A stretch of 64,000 bases of DNA from Methylococcus capsulatus. GTDB lineage: Bacteria > Pseudomonadota > Gammaproteobacteria > Methylococcales > Methylococcaceae. Positions within the stretch are counted from its first letter, which is position 1. Every line of letters begins with the position of its first letter. Shown here piece by piece: positions 1 to 7,410 of the stretch. The stretch lies in contig NZ_CP104311.1 in NCBI RefSeq assembly GCF_036864975.1, positions 1,962,001 through 2,026,000 on the forward strand, read 5' to 3'. The notes below the pieces were generated by a model. It was not told the DNA's origin, searched no databases, and worked only from the letters and a program-made list of their open reading frames with translations. The translations under genes and the position numbers were made by a program.

Positions 1-1332
1 GTATGGCAAGTCGACGGCTCGGTGTGCGTGCTGTTCTATCTGCCGGGCGGTGGGGCGGAACTGGTCGAGACGGACCAGGCGGCCCACTACAAGAACAAGC
101 CGGAAAACCTGAAGGCCATCGAGCGGTTCCGGGTGATCCGCTATGTGCTCACCGACCATTGCACTGGGCTCACCCGGTTCCGCTACTACCCGCATGCGGA
201 AACCGGCGAACACACGGTGCGATTTCTGGCCTGGGCCATGGCCGGCAAGCCGGACCCGCGCAAAGACCCGTTCGAAGGCCGGCCGCGCATCCTCATGGTC
301 GATCCCGGCGCCACCTCCGGCGGCTTGGTTAAGCGGTTTTGCCGGCGGATGGGGATCGAGTTGATCGTCAACGAGCGCCGCCGCCCGCGAGCCAAGGGCA
401 GCGTCGAAAAAGGCAATGACATCGTCGAGTTGGCATTCGAGAGCGGGCTCCGGTTTGCCCGAAGACAGGTCGCCGATTTCGCCGACCTGAACACCCTGGC
501 CGAGATGTATCAGATCCACTGGAACAATCATGCCGTTCTCGGCCGCCACGGCATGACGCGCATGGCCGCCTGGATGCACATCCGGGCCGAACACCTGGTC
601 AGGGTCGGTGCCGAAAGTACCCTGCTGGCCCTGGCCACGGACGAACCGCTGGCACGCAAAGTCACTGGCAACCTCACGGTGAGTTTCCAACGGCGCACCT
701 GGTACGTGGGCGACGTGCCTGGTGTACTGGTCGGCGGCACGGTGCATGTGCATTGGCATCCGTTCGTCGCCAACACCGCGATGGCGGTGGTCGAGGATGA
801 ACAGGGCCGGGAGGTGCATTACCAGTTGCCGGACGTGACCGGCAACGTCGATCCCTACAACAACGAATGGGGGTTCCAGGCCGATGCGGCCCTGATCGGC
901 GAGGAGCGCAAGAGCCGCCCCGACACGCTGGCGGATACCCATCGCAAGGAGATTGCCCGGATCGCCTCGGGACGAGACCACCAGGCCGACGCCGACAAGG
1001 CGCGCGAGCGTCGGGACTACGTGCCGTTCGGCAACGAAGTCGATCCCTACCTGCGGGCGAAAACCGAGCCCACGCCCGATTACCTACCCAAGCGCGGTAC
1101 CGAGCATGAAACGGCGGTGCCGAAGTTCGAATTCACCCCCCTGTCGATTCCGCAGCTCGTCAAGCGGCTCAAGCCGGAGCTGGAAGCGCGGGGGATTGCG
1201 TGGACGTCGCAATCCTATGCCTGGCTGGAACGCCGTTTTCCGGACGGCGCCCAGGAGGATGCGATCGAGGGGATTCTGGCGCAGCTCACAGCGGCGGCGG
1301 AATCGGTCAAGCCCGGTTTGCGGGCGGTTTGA
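1..1332 (+). CDS. Mu-type DDE transposase A, 5' partial
   Basis: The frame is open from base 1, so the start and the N-terminal DNA-binding domains are outside the window. About 443 residues remain. They begin with the first catalytic aspartate in QVDGS (residue 5 of the fragment). The second is in MVDPGA, and the glutamate is in GSVEKGN, giving the DDE triad of the retroviral-integrase fold. The C-terminal part matches the nonspecific DNA-binding and MuB-interacting region of MuA-type enzymes. This protein would cut and join the prophage ends during replicative transposition. It sits directly upstream of the MuB-like ATPase, as in Mu. The triad looks intact, so the enzyme may be functional. 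Confidence 0.93.
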   Translation, partial: VWQVDGSVCVLFYLPGGGAELVETDQAAHYKNKPENLKAIERFRVIRYVLTDHCTGLTRFRYYPHAETGEHTVRFLAWAMAGKPDPRKDPFEGRPRILMVDPGATSGGLVKRFCRRMGIELIVNERRRPRAKGSVEKGNDIVELAFESGLRFARRQVADFADLNTLAEMYQIHWNNHAVLGRHGMTRMAAWMHIRAEHLVRVGAESTLLALATDEPLARKVTGNLTVSFQRRTWYVGDVPGVLVGGTVHVHWHPFVANTAMAVVEDEQGREVHYQLPDVTGNVDPYNNEWGFQADAALIGEERKSRPDTLADTHRKEIARIASGRDHQADADKARERRDYVPFGNEVDPYLRAKTEPTPDYLPKRGTEHETAVPKFEFTPLSIPQLVKRLKPELEARGIAWTSQSYAWLERRFPDGAQEDAIEGILAQLTAAAESVKPGLRAV

Positions 1333-1346
1333 GAGGAGATACAAAG

Positions 1347-1547
1347 ATGGCCTTTAAGGAAGGCGAAATCAAAGACGAGATGAAGGCGGCGCTGTTTACG
1401 CTCGCCCGTTACATGCCGGAACGGTGCGCCGTTTCGGTATGGCGGGTCGGCGGAGTGACCTATATGGAAATCGTCAGCGATGGCGATGTGAAGCTGGTGC
1501 AGTACATGGGTGAGCGCGGTGCTGAAGCTCAAGCGCGTACTCATTGA
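1347..1547 (+). CDS. small early phage protein, unknown function
   Basis: A 66-residue ORF starting ATG at 1347, with a good Shine-Dalgarno (GAGAGGAGAT) 6 bases upstream. It lies between transposase A and the ATPase gene and its 3' end overlaps the start of the latter by 38 bases. The overlap and the strong ribosome site make it a credible gene that may be translationally coupled to the ATPase. I recognise no domain. The sequence is mildly amphipathic, with no membrane segment. Confidence 0.6.
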   Translation: MAFKEGEIKDEMKAALFTLARYMPERCAVSVWRVGGVTYMEIVSDGDVKLVQYMGERGAEAQARTH

Positions 1548-2700
1548 AGCCGGCATCGCTCAGGCCGCACTGGCGCGGGATTGCGGGGTCAGCCCTGCCA
1601 CGATCGCCCAGATCGTGAACCATAACCAGTGGCCCAAAGCCGGACCCGCGCTGAGGGAGGCCATCCTGCTGGTCTGCCAGGGGCACGGTTTGAGCGTGGG
1701 GGAGGATATTTTCAAGGTGGCTGATGAGTGCGCCAACACCCACCAGCCGGGTAGCAATGGGCTGGAGCCCACACAGGAGACTGAGATGTTACTACGTAAA
1801 CAGGGGCTGTCACCAGCGGCCCGCCGGCATTTCGGGTTGTTCCGCGATCCGTTCAGCGAGGACGTGAGCGACCAGGACGACGTGTTCGTATCGAACGACA
1901 TCCGCTACGTCCGAGAGGCGATGTTCGCAACCGCCAAGCACGGCGGATTCCTCGCCGTGGTCGGCGAATCCGGAGCGGGCAAGACCACGCTGCGGCGGGA
2001 TCTGATCGACCGGATCAACCGGGAGGATCAGCCCGTCGTCGTGATCGAACCCTACGTGCTGGGCATGGAGGACAACGACGCCAAGGGCAAGACCATGAAG
2101 GCCGCCAGCATTGCCGACGCCATCATTTCAGCGGTGGCGCCGCTGGAAAACCCGCGGCGTTCGATGGAGGCGAAGAGCCGGCAATTGCACCGCCTGCTGA
2201 AGGAAAGCCGCAAGGCAGGGTATTCGCACTGTCTGATTATCGAGGAGGCGCATGGATTGCCGGTACCGACCATCAAGCACCTCAAGCGGTTTTTCGAACT
2301 GGAGGACGGCTTCAAGAAGCTGCTCTCCATCATCCTCATCGGCCAACCCGAATTGCGTGCCAAGCTCTCCGAGCGCAATCCGGAGGTGCGGGAGGTCGTC
2401 CAGCGCTGCGAGGTCGTAGAGCTGCCGCCACTGGACTCGCGCCTCGAAGAATACCTGGCCTTCAAGTTCAAGCGTGTAGGCGCAGATATGAGCGCCATGC
2501 TCGATCCGGCCGGGCTGGATGCGATCCGCGCGAAGCTGACCTACAGCCGGTCTGCCTCGGCACCCGGACGCGGGCAACCGCGGGACACCGTTTCCCTGCT
2601 GTATCCCCTGGCGGTCGGGAATCTCGTCAACGGGTGTCTGAACTTGGCCGCCGAACTGGGCGCGCCGAAGGTCGGCGCCGAACTGGTGAAGGAGGTATGA
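1510..2700 (+). CDS. MuB-like transposition AAA+ ATPase with N-terminal HTH
   Basis: A 396-residue protein from a GTG start. Residues 1-45 form a lambda-repressor-like helix-turn-helix (QAALARDCGVSPATIAQIVN), as in the MuB N-terminus. The ATPase core follows, with Walker A GESGAGKT near residues 151-158 and a Walker B strand CLIIEEAH near 241-248, in the ExeA/TniB/MuB style. In Mu, B binds target DNA in an ATP-dependent way, activates transposase A and gives target immunity. Its place directly after A supports the role. ATG codons further in would remove the HTH, so the GTG start is preferred although its ribosome site is weak. Confidence 0.92.
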   Translation: MSAVLKLKRVLIEAGIAQAALARDCGVSPATIAQIVNHNQWPKAGPALREAILLVCQGHGLSVGEDIFKVADECANTHQPGSNGLEPTQETEMLLRKQGLSPAARRHFGLFRDPFSEDVSDQDDVFVSNDIRYVREAMFATAKHGGFLAVVGESGAGKTTLRRDLIDRINREDQPVVVIEPYVLGMEDNDAKGKTMKAASIADAIISAVAPLENPRRSMEAKSRQLHRLLKESRKAGYSHCLIIEEAHGLPVPTIKHLKRFFELEDGFKKLLSIILIGQPELRAKLSERNPEVREVVQRCEVVELPPLDSRLEEYLAFKFKRVGADMSAMLDPAGLDAIRAKLTYSRSASAPGRGQPRDTVSLLYPLAVGNLVNGCLNLAAELGAPKVGAELVKEV

Positions 2701-2933
2701 CCATGATCCGCATCTATCACTATCCACGCCTGGGCCAGTATGGCTGGAAGTCCGTCATCAAGGTCGGCGACCAGGTTAGGGAAATCCTCATCGTAGGCAC
2801 CTGGTTCCGTGCCGAGCAGCTCGCGGAAACCGCGGAGAAGGAAATGCGCGAGGCAAAGCGGCCGGTCAATACCGTGGCCGCTGCCCAAGCCAAGCAACGC
2901 CAGGCGCGCCGGCTGGCCTGGGGGCGCGCTTGA
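2697..2933 (+). CDS. small early phage protein, unknown function
   Basis: A 78-residue ORF whose ATG at 2697 overlaps the TGA of the ATPase gene (ATGA), behind the strong site AAGGAGG. A second ATG lies two codons in. The first half looks like a beta-rich fold (IRIYHYPRLGQYGWKSVIKV) and the C-terminal half is Arg/Ala/Gln-rich and basic. No family is recognised. Tight coupling to the transposition ATPase shows it belongs to the early operon. Confidence 0.65.
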   Translation: MTMIRIYHYPRLGQYGWKSVIKVGDQVREILIVGTWFRAEQLAETAEKEMREAKRPVNTVAAAQAKQRQARRLAWGRA

Positions 2934-2947
2934 CCCATCGCAAGAGA

Positions 2948-2997
2948 GTAGGAGCGGCTCCGCCGCGATCTTCGTTTCGCGGCGCAGCCGCTCCCAC
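2948..2997. repeat. REP-like palindrome, full hairpin
   Basis: Two 21-base arms (2948-2968 and 2977-2997) form a near-perfect hairpin around an 8-base loop. The arm core is GGAGCGGCTCCGCCGCGA. The same unit recurs at 3434-3454, 7914-7976 and 12546-12633, and a half unit occurs near 56766. It separates two early phage genes, and its right edge abuts the Shine-Dalgarno of the gene at 3010. Confidence 0.85.
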
Positions 2998-3009
2998 GGG
3001 AGGTGCGGC

Positions 3010-3516
3010 ATGAAGTTGGCCTGCCCCAGCTGTGGCGCATTGATGAGCCTGGATGTGATCGTGGCGCACGACGGCGCGCGGGAGGCGGTGCAGATCGCGC
3101 TGCAGCTCCCGGCGCCGATGGGAAAGCTGCTGATCCAGTACATCACCCTGTTCCGTCCGGAAAAGCGCCAGCTCACGCTGGATCGGCTGGCCAGCCTGCT
3201 CGGCGAGCTGCTGCCGCTGATCCAGTCCGGGCAGATTACCCGGGACGGACGGGTCTGGGCGGTACCGGCGGAGGTCTGGCCGGCCGCGCTGCAGGAAATC
3301 CTCGACCGGGACCGCGCCAAGCCGTTTACCCGCCCGCTGAAATCGCACGGCTATCTGCTGGAAATCCTGGTCGGCAAGGCGAGTAAAGCGGAAGCCCGAT
3401 CGGAAGCACTGACGGAAGAGCGGCGGCGCAACGGTGGGAGCGGCTCCGCCGCGAAACGCCAGGGCATGGCGGACGTGGCCGGGCACTTGAGCAATCTGAA
3501 AGGAGCATTGAAATGA
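3010..3516 (+). CDS. early phage protein with N-terminal CPSCG zinc knuckle
   Basis: A 168-residue protein starting ATG at 3010 after GGGAGGTG. Residues 4-8 are CPSCG, one half of a zinc ribbon. I do not see a second clear CxxC, so metal binding is uncertain. The middle is helical with a motif resembling small winged-helix phage proteins of Mu-like early regions. A single REP arm at 3434-3454 is translated in frame as GGSGSAAK near residues 143-150, so the C-terminus has absorbed a repeat. No function is assigned. Its TGA overlaps the ATG of the next gene. Confidence 0.7.
   Translation: MKLACPSCGALMSLDVIVAHDGAREAVQIALQLPAPMGKLLIQYITLFRPEKRQLTLDRLASLLGELLPLIQSGQITRDGRVWAVPAEVWPAALQEILDRDRAKPFTRPLKSHGYLLEILVGKASKAEARSEALTEERRRNGGSGSAAKRQGMADVAGHLSNLKGALK
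3434..3454 (+). repeat. single REP arm inside a coding sequence
   Basis: One 21-base arm identical in core to the repeat at 2948-2968, without a partner arm close by. It lies in frame inside the zinc-knuckle gene. Confidence 0.75.
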
Positions 3517-3674
3517 AAACCATCGTTCTCGCCGGCATGGCGATGATCTTCCTGTTTGGACTCGGTACCGGGCTGTTTCTCGGTGCGGTGCTGGACATCA
3601 ACCTGGTTGGCCGGGCCGAGCGCAAAGCACAGGCGAGGCACCCGGCCACCGATGACATCAACCTGGGTATTTAG
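3513..3674 (+). CDS. 53-residue single-pass membrane protein
   Basis: ATG at 3513 overlaps the TGA of the preceding gene, with AAAGGAG upstream. Residues 4-29 form one hydrophobic helix (AGMAMIFLFGLGTGLFLGAV), followed by a short charged tail. It may be a small inner-membrane or phage exclusion/holin-like protein, but nothing in the sequence settles the role. Confidence 0.55.
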   Translation: MKTIVLAGMAMIFLFGLGTGLFLGAVLDINLVGRAERKAQARHPATDDINLGI

Positions 3675-3690
3675 GAGCAGGAGGTTAACC

Positions 3691-4350
3691 ATGGCACACA
3701 CACAAGCGGCGCCGGCGTCGTCGTTTCAGGACATCAACGGCGTCGTGCACTGGCGCGACGCCGAGGGCCGGCTGGTACCGGAAACGCTGGTAAAGCCGAT
3801 CGACAAAGCGCGTGACCAATTGGTGCGGGAGATCGTCGGCAAGGCGATGGGTCTCAGCGGACTGCTGCGCGATTTCAAGGCGGATGCGTTCGGCGACATC
3901 GCCGCATTCGTCGATTTGTCGGCGGAGCAATACGGCGTCACGTTCCGCGGCACACGGGAGGGCGGCAAGGGCAACCTGACGCTCTACAGCTACGACGGGC
4001 GCTACAAGGTGCAGCGCAAATACGCGGACCTGCTGCGCTTCGACGAGCGGCTGCAGGCCGCGAAGGCGCTGATCGACGAGTGTCTGCACGATTGGTGCGA
4101 TGGTGCTCGCGATGAGCTGCGGGCGCTGGTGAACGACGCGTTCCAGGTCGACAAGACCGGACGCATAAACACAGGCCGGGTGCTGTCCCTGCGTCGGCTC
4201 GACATTAAGGACCCGCGCTGGATGGAGGCGATGCGGGCGATCGGCGATGCCACCGTGTCGGTCGGCACGGCCAGCTACATCATGGTCTACGAGCGCCTCG
4301 GCGAGGCCGACGAGTGGCGGCTGATTTCGATGGATTTGGCGGGGGTTTGA
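3691..4350 (+). CDS. DUF3164 family Mu-like early phage protein
   Basis: A 219-residue protein starting ATG at 3691 behind GGAGCAGGAGG. The sequence, including YDGRYKVQRKYAD and the C-terminal part about sulfate-like substrate-free helices, matches my recollection of the DUF3164 family that is regular in early regions of Mu-like phages. Members have no proven function. The reading frame appears complete. It is the last gene before the 278-base leader that carries the C4-like RNA. Confidence 0.8.
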   Translation: MAHTQAAPASSFQDINGVVHWRDAEGRLVPETLVKPIDKARDQLVREIVGKAMGLSGLLRDFKADAFGDIAAFVDLSAEQYGVTFRGTREGGKGNLTLYSYDGRYKVQRKYADLLRFDERLQAAKALIDECLHDWCDGARDELRALVNDAFQVDKTGRINTGRVLSLRRLDIKDPRWMEAMRAIGDATVSVGTASYIMVYERLGEADEWRLISMDLAGV

Positions 4351-4469
4351 TCGCCATGTTGACAAGGCGCGTGCGTTGCGGTTTCCTGTTGCCGTCCCGG
4401 CCTCATGCCGGGATCGGGCTTGGTCGCCCGGAAACCAAAGGCGCACAGCCGCGCCCTAAGCGGCTTTTT

Positions 4470-4605
4470 TGTGCGCAGCGCCTTGGCGCGTCCCTCTATG
4501 GGCGGGCCGGGCGGGGACCCCTTCGGGGGTGCCGGTTTCCTTTGGGCCGGTCGACCAACCCTGTCCGGTCCGTCCACCCTCTTGGTCGGGGGTGTGGCGG
4601 ATTTC
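4470..4605 (+). ncRNA. C4-like antisense RNA (P1/P7 immI type)
   Basis: The untranslated stretch 4351-4628 carries the hallmarks of C4 phage antisense RNA. There is a GGGCGGGCCGGG run and a hairpin with a CUUCGG-type loop (ACCCCTTCGGGGGT). A second hairpin has stem CCGG/CCGG (4532-4535 and 4547-4550), followed by CCAACCCTGTCCGG and a final stem built from TCCGTCCACCC and GGGTGTGGCGGA. The loop at 4536-4545 is antisense to the Shine-Dalgarno region 4614-4623 of the next gene (8 Watson-Crick pairs plus 2 G-U). In P1, C4 blocks icd translation and so ant expression. Here small ORFs and an antirepressor gene follow in the same order. Ends are approximate; the family call rests on remembered consensus. 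Confidence 0.75.
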
Positions 4606-4613
4606 AACCGCTA

Positions 4614-4623
4614 CCAAAGGAGG
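4614..4623 (+). promoter_or_regulatory. Shine-Dalgarno of 4629 ORF, predicted C4 target
   Basis: CCAAAGGAGG includes the ribosome-binding site of the gene at 4629 and is complementary to loop TTTCCTTTGG at 4536-4545. Pairing would occlude the ribosome site, the known C4 mode of action. Confidence 0.65.
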
Positions 4624-4628
4624 CCCTC

Positions 4629-4877
4629 ATGGCCAAGAAACCCCCTGCGCGTCCGCGCGCGCCCGTTATTTCCCTCGCCGCTTACCGCGCCGCCAAGGCC
4701 GCACGTCAAGCTCCGCCTGCCGACCTCGCAGAGGAGGAGCGCGACGCCTACGCCGACATGGAAAACATGCTGCGGCACTGCTTCAAAATCCTCTCGCTGC
4801 AGTTCGAGCACGTCCTAGACGAGCGGGACCGGCTTTTATCTTCGCTTCCCCACTCTCCGGAGAATCGTCATGTCTGA
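4629..4877 (+). CDS. Icd-position small phage protein, probable C4-controlled leader gene
   Basis: An 82-residue protein, ATG at 4629, 5 bases after AAAGGAGG. It is Ala/Arg/Pro-rich at the N-terminus (KKPPARPRAPVISLAAYRAAKAAR), then acidic and helical. No domain is recognised. Its position matches icd of phage P1: first gene after the C4 RNA and upstream of the antirepressor. The next ORF overlaps its end by 8 bases, so repression here could pass downstream by translational coupling. No similarity to P1 Icd is claimed. Confidence 0.65.
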   Translation: MAKKPPARPRAPVISLAAYRAAKAARQAPPADLAEEERDAYADMENMLRHCFKILSLQFEHVLDERDRLLSSLPHSPENRHV

Positions 4878-5157
4878 GACTGTTTTTTCTTTAAGCGCCA
4901 CATTCAAGCTCTTTTGTTTCGCGGCCTATGACGAGGAGGCCGACGACGAGCTGAAAGAGCGTGCTCTCAATATCGTCGTCGGTCTGTTCGGTATGGCGAC
5001 TGCACGCGGCTTCAGCCACGCGGAAACTCTGCTTGGCCTTTTCAAAAAGCATCGCTTCAAGCGTGCCAAGCACCAAGGACTGCTGGATGAATTCCATAGG
5101 TATGTTTCGGTCCAGGAACTGATCCATGCCATGAAACTCGACCGTGTCACGCACTAG
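4870..5157 (+). CDS. hypothetical protein between C4 leader gene and antirepressor
   Basis: A 95-residue, largely helical protein starting ATG at 4870, overlapping the previous gene by 8 bases. It has acidic patches (DEEADDELKERA) and a basic segment (KKHRFKRAKH). No family is recognised. It ends 8 bases before the antirepressor ATG with AGGAGG between, so it is part of the same coupled transcript. Confidence 0.65.
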   Translation: MSETVFSLSATFKLFCFAAYDEEADDELKERALNIVVGLFGMATARGFSHAETLLGLFKKHRFKRAKHQGLLDEFHRYVSVQELIHAMKLDRVTH

Positions 5158-5165
5158 GAGGCCGC

Positions 5166-5876
5166 ATGTCTTTGCTCACCTTACGCTATCGCGATTACTG
5201 CCCGCTGTACCTCGACTTTCACGGCCAGAGCCTGAAGGTGATCGACCGGAACGGGAAGCCTTGGTTTACCGCCAAAACGGTGGGCGAGGCGCTCGAATTT
5301 GCCGACCCAGGCGATGCTGTTCTCACCCTGTATGGTCGAAACGATGACGAATTCACGCAGAAAGAAACCGCCGTGATCGAGATGGATATCGAGGCCGGGG
5401 CCGATGACTACCACCCTCAATCTGAGGGTGGTAGTCGGGCAAAACTGAAGCGCCACACCCGAAAAATTAAGGTGCGCGTATTCAGTCTGCGCGGCTGTTA
5501 TCTGCTGGGCATGCTGGCCAAGACGGAGGTTGGCCGACGGTTCCGCGCATGGGCGCTGGACCTGATCGAGCACCGCCACGAAGAAACCGGCTGGTACGCC
5601 GCCTACCGGGATGTGGTCAAAGCGCTGTGCTAGAAGCACCCGGCCTGGGAGCGTATCCACTTCAAGTTCATGACGGGCACGACGATTACGAAAATCGCCG
5701 CCGAGCTGGGGCTACATCCCAGCACGGTCTCTCGCGCCCTGCGGCAGATGCGGCAATACAAGCTGCTGACGGACGCTGAATACAAGAAGGGCCGGGCGGA
5801 AGGCCGGGCCATGCAAGCCTGCCTGCGGCGGATCAGGAAGGAATCCCAGACGGACATGTTTGCGAGGGCATTCTAA
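5166..5876 (+). pseudogene. BRO-N antirepressor split by an in-frame amber codon
   Basis: The first 155 residues (5166-5633) are a BRO-N domain, the DNA-binding module of phage antirepressors. They include WFTAKTVGEALEF, VFSLRGCYLLGMLA and EVGRRFRAWALDLIEHR. A TAG at 5631-5633 ends it. The same frame continues without another stop to 5876, reading KHPAWERIHFKFM and then a helix-turn-helix (TITKIAAELGLHPSTVSRAL). That HTH tail is separately openable from ATG 5670 (68 residues). Reading the TAG as CAG would give one 236-residue BRO-N/HTH protein. Either this is a one-base nonsense pseudogene, or two polypeptides or readthrough are used. The spot downstream of the C4-like RNA equals P1 ant. Confidence 0.75.
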
Positions 5877-6367
5877 TGGACCCGCGCCAGAAACTGATCA
5901 AGTTGATCCACGTCGCCAAGCGCGATCTGCGGCTCGGCGACGACGTTTACCGTCTATTGCTGAAGTCGGCCACCGGCAAAACCTCGACGACGGATATGAC
6001 CGTGCCGGAGCTGGAAAAAGCCCTGGAGGCGCTTAAGGCCAAAGGGTTCAAAGTTCGGCATAAGACGCGCCCTCACCCCAACCCCTCTCCCAAAGGGAGA
6101 GGGGCAACAAGCCGGACGGTCGACCAAGAGGCTCAGTCGCGCAAAATCCGGGCGCTGTGGCTGGGGCTGCACCAGGCCGGGATCGTGCGCGACCCGAACG
6201 AATCCGCCCTGGCCGCCTACGTGAAGCGCATGACCGGCGTGGAGGCGCTGCAATGGCTGGACGAGCACCAAGCCTCGCGGGTGATCGAGCAGCTCAAAAA
6301 ATGGGGATTCCGGGCCGCCCGGCAGGCGGAGGATCGGGCGGACTCGGAAGGTCCACGCGCTCAATGA
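5876..6367 (+). CDS. gemA: GemA-like regulatory protein (Mu gp16, DUF1018)
   Basis: A 163-residue protein whose ATG overlaps the TAA of the antirepressor tail. The N-terminal block (DPRQKLIKLIHVAKRDLRLGDDVYRLLL) and the C-terminal block (RKIRALWLGLHQAGIVRD) match DUF1018, the family of Mu GemA, which affects host gene expression and DNA supercoiling. Between them, residues 64-77 (RPHPNPSPKGRGAT) are the translation of a palindromic repeat at 6071-6104 and are foreign to the family. The reading frame is kept. It lies just upstream of mor, as in Mu. Confidence 0.85.
   Translation: MDPRQKLIKLIHVAKRDLRLGDDVYRLLLKSATGKTSTTDMTVPELEKALEALKAKGFKVRHKTRPHPNPSPKGRGATSRTVDQEAQSRKIRALWLGLHQAGIVRDPNESALAAYVKRMTGVEALQWLDEHQASRVIEQLKKWGFRAARQAEDRADSEGPRAQ
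6071..6104. repeat. CCTCACCCC...GGGAGAGGGG palindromic repeat inside gemA
   Basis: Arms CCCCTCTCCC (6082-6091) and GGGAGAGGGG (6095-6104) form a perfect 10-base stem around AAA. They are preceded by CCTCACCCCAA, a common form of dispersed proteobacterial repeat. Its peptide, RPHPNPSPKGRG, appears in the middle of GemA. A weaker look-alike is at 7335-7354 in the gene at 7165. Confidence 0.8.
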
Positions 6368-6777
6368 CTCTACCCATCGACCTCCCCGGCGTCCTCTCCG
6401 ACATCGCCAGAATCGCTGGTTTCCCGGCGGCGTTGGCGATTGCGAAGCGCTGGGGCGGGACGCGGCTGTATGTGCCGGTGGCCGATAAGCTGGAGCCCGA
6501 TCACCCGCTGGTGGAGGTGGTCGGCATTGACGCGGCGCGCGCCATCGCCGAGTATTTGGGCGGCGACCGGCCCGAAATCGCGAAGGCCGACCGGTACATG
6601 ACGCTTTGCCGTAACGTGCTGATCCGCACCGAACGCGCACAGGGTTACAGCCAGGCCGCCCTGGCGCTGCGGCATCATCTCAGCGAGCGCCAAATCCGCA
6701 ACATCCTCGGTGAGGCCGAGGAATTCTCCCCCAACATCGATCTGTTCGAATCCTGCGGCGGAAACGTTTCCGCCTGA
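6364..6777 (+). CDS. mor: Mor-family transcription activator (middle genes)
   Basis: A 137-residue protein from ATG 6364, overlapping the gemA stop by 4 bases. The core (YVPVADKLEPDHPLVEVVGIDAAR) is the dimerisation region. The C-terminal SQAALALRHHLSERQIRNIL is the helix-turn-helix of the Mor/C family. In Mu, Mor with host RNA polymerase activates the middle promoter that leads to C and late genes. Here the next 61 bases are untranslated and would be the natural place for a Mor-dependent promoter for the lysis and head genes. Confidence 0.88.
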   Translation: MTLPIDLPGVLSDIARIAGFPAALAIAKRWGGTRLYVPVADKLEPDHPLVEVVGIDAARAIAEYLGGDRPEIAKADRYMTLCRNVLIRTERAQGYSQAALALRHHLSERQIRNILGEAEEFSPNIDLFESCGGNVSA

Positions 6778-6838
6778 TCCGATTGCCTGCGTCCCTTTAC
6801 TCTGCGGTTGAAGTCGACAACCCGGAGTACTCCAACCA

Positions 6839-7168
6839 ATGTGGACGTGGATTCTCAATCTGGCCGCCAAAGCGTGGCCGATTCTGTGGCGCTATTTCGC
6901 GCCGATGCTGGCCGATGGCGTTCGCCAGCAATGGGAAATTCTGCTGCCGATCACGGAGCGGATGGTCAAGGCCGTCGAAGATTCGCTGAGCTGGGCGCCG
7001 AAGTCCGGTGAAGCCAAAAAGCAGGCGGCCATTGCGCTGATTGTCAGCGAGCTGAAGGCGCGGGAAATCGCCTGGGCGGAGCAGATTCCGGCCCGGATGA
7101 TGAACCGCGCCATCGAAATGGCGGTCGGGGTGCTGCCCGAGAAGCCGGCTGTGGAGACTGCGCCGTGA
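6839..7168 (+). CDS. Mu-like phage protein, possible lysis-associated
   Basis: A 109-residue protein from ATG 6839. It starts with a Trp-rich hydrophobic stretch (MWTWILNLAAKAWPILWRYFAPML) that could insert in the membrane. The rest is an amphipathic helical region. It heads the block 6839-8135 that contains a small membrane protein, a putative peptidoglycan hydrolase and a lipoprotein, so a role in lysis is inferred from context. The TGA overlaps the GTG start of the next gene. Confidence 0.6.
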   Translation: MWTWILNLAAKAWPILWRYFAPMLADGVRQQWEILLPITERMVKAVEDSLSWAPKSGEAKKQAAIALIVSELKAREIAWAEQIPARMMNRAIEMAVGVLPEKPAVETAP

Positions 7169-7410
7169 CCGGCTGGAAGACCAAAACCGCCGCGATCGTC
7201 TCGGTCATCTATGGCCTGCTGGGCTGGCTGCTCGGCCTGCACGGCGCGGACATTGCCATGCAGTTCATCGTGCAAGGCATCGGCATCGCGGGCGTCGGCC
7301 ACAAGATCGAAAAAGCCGGCATCGCCCCGGCTTCCTTTCCCCAAGGGCGAGGGGATGACATGACCGACGAGGAATTCGCGGCGTTCGTGCGGAGGCAGCA
7401 GCATGGTTAA
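7165..7410 (+). CDS. small membrane protein, holin candidate
   Basis: An 81-residue protein from GTG 7165 (GTGA overlap with the preceding TGA). Residues 8-48 hold one or two hydrophobic segments (TAAIVSVIYGLLGWLLGLHG and AMQFIVQGIGIAGVGH). The acidic-basic tail contains PASFPQGRGDD, which seems to be a partly repeat-derived peptide. Length, topology and the position just before the hydrolase are those expected of a holin, but the sequence alone does not prove it. Confidence 0.6.
   Translation: MTGWKTKTAAIVSVIYGLLGWLLGLHGADIAMQFIVQGIGIAGVGHKIEKAGIAPASFPQGRGDDMTDEEFAAFVRRQQHG

Noticed and set aside
4314-4628. N-terminal extension of the 4629 ORF through the leader
   Set aside because: That stretch is the structured C4-like RNA; the strong ribosome site just before 4629 defines the start.
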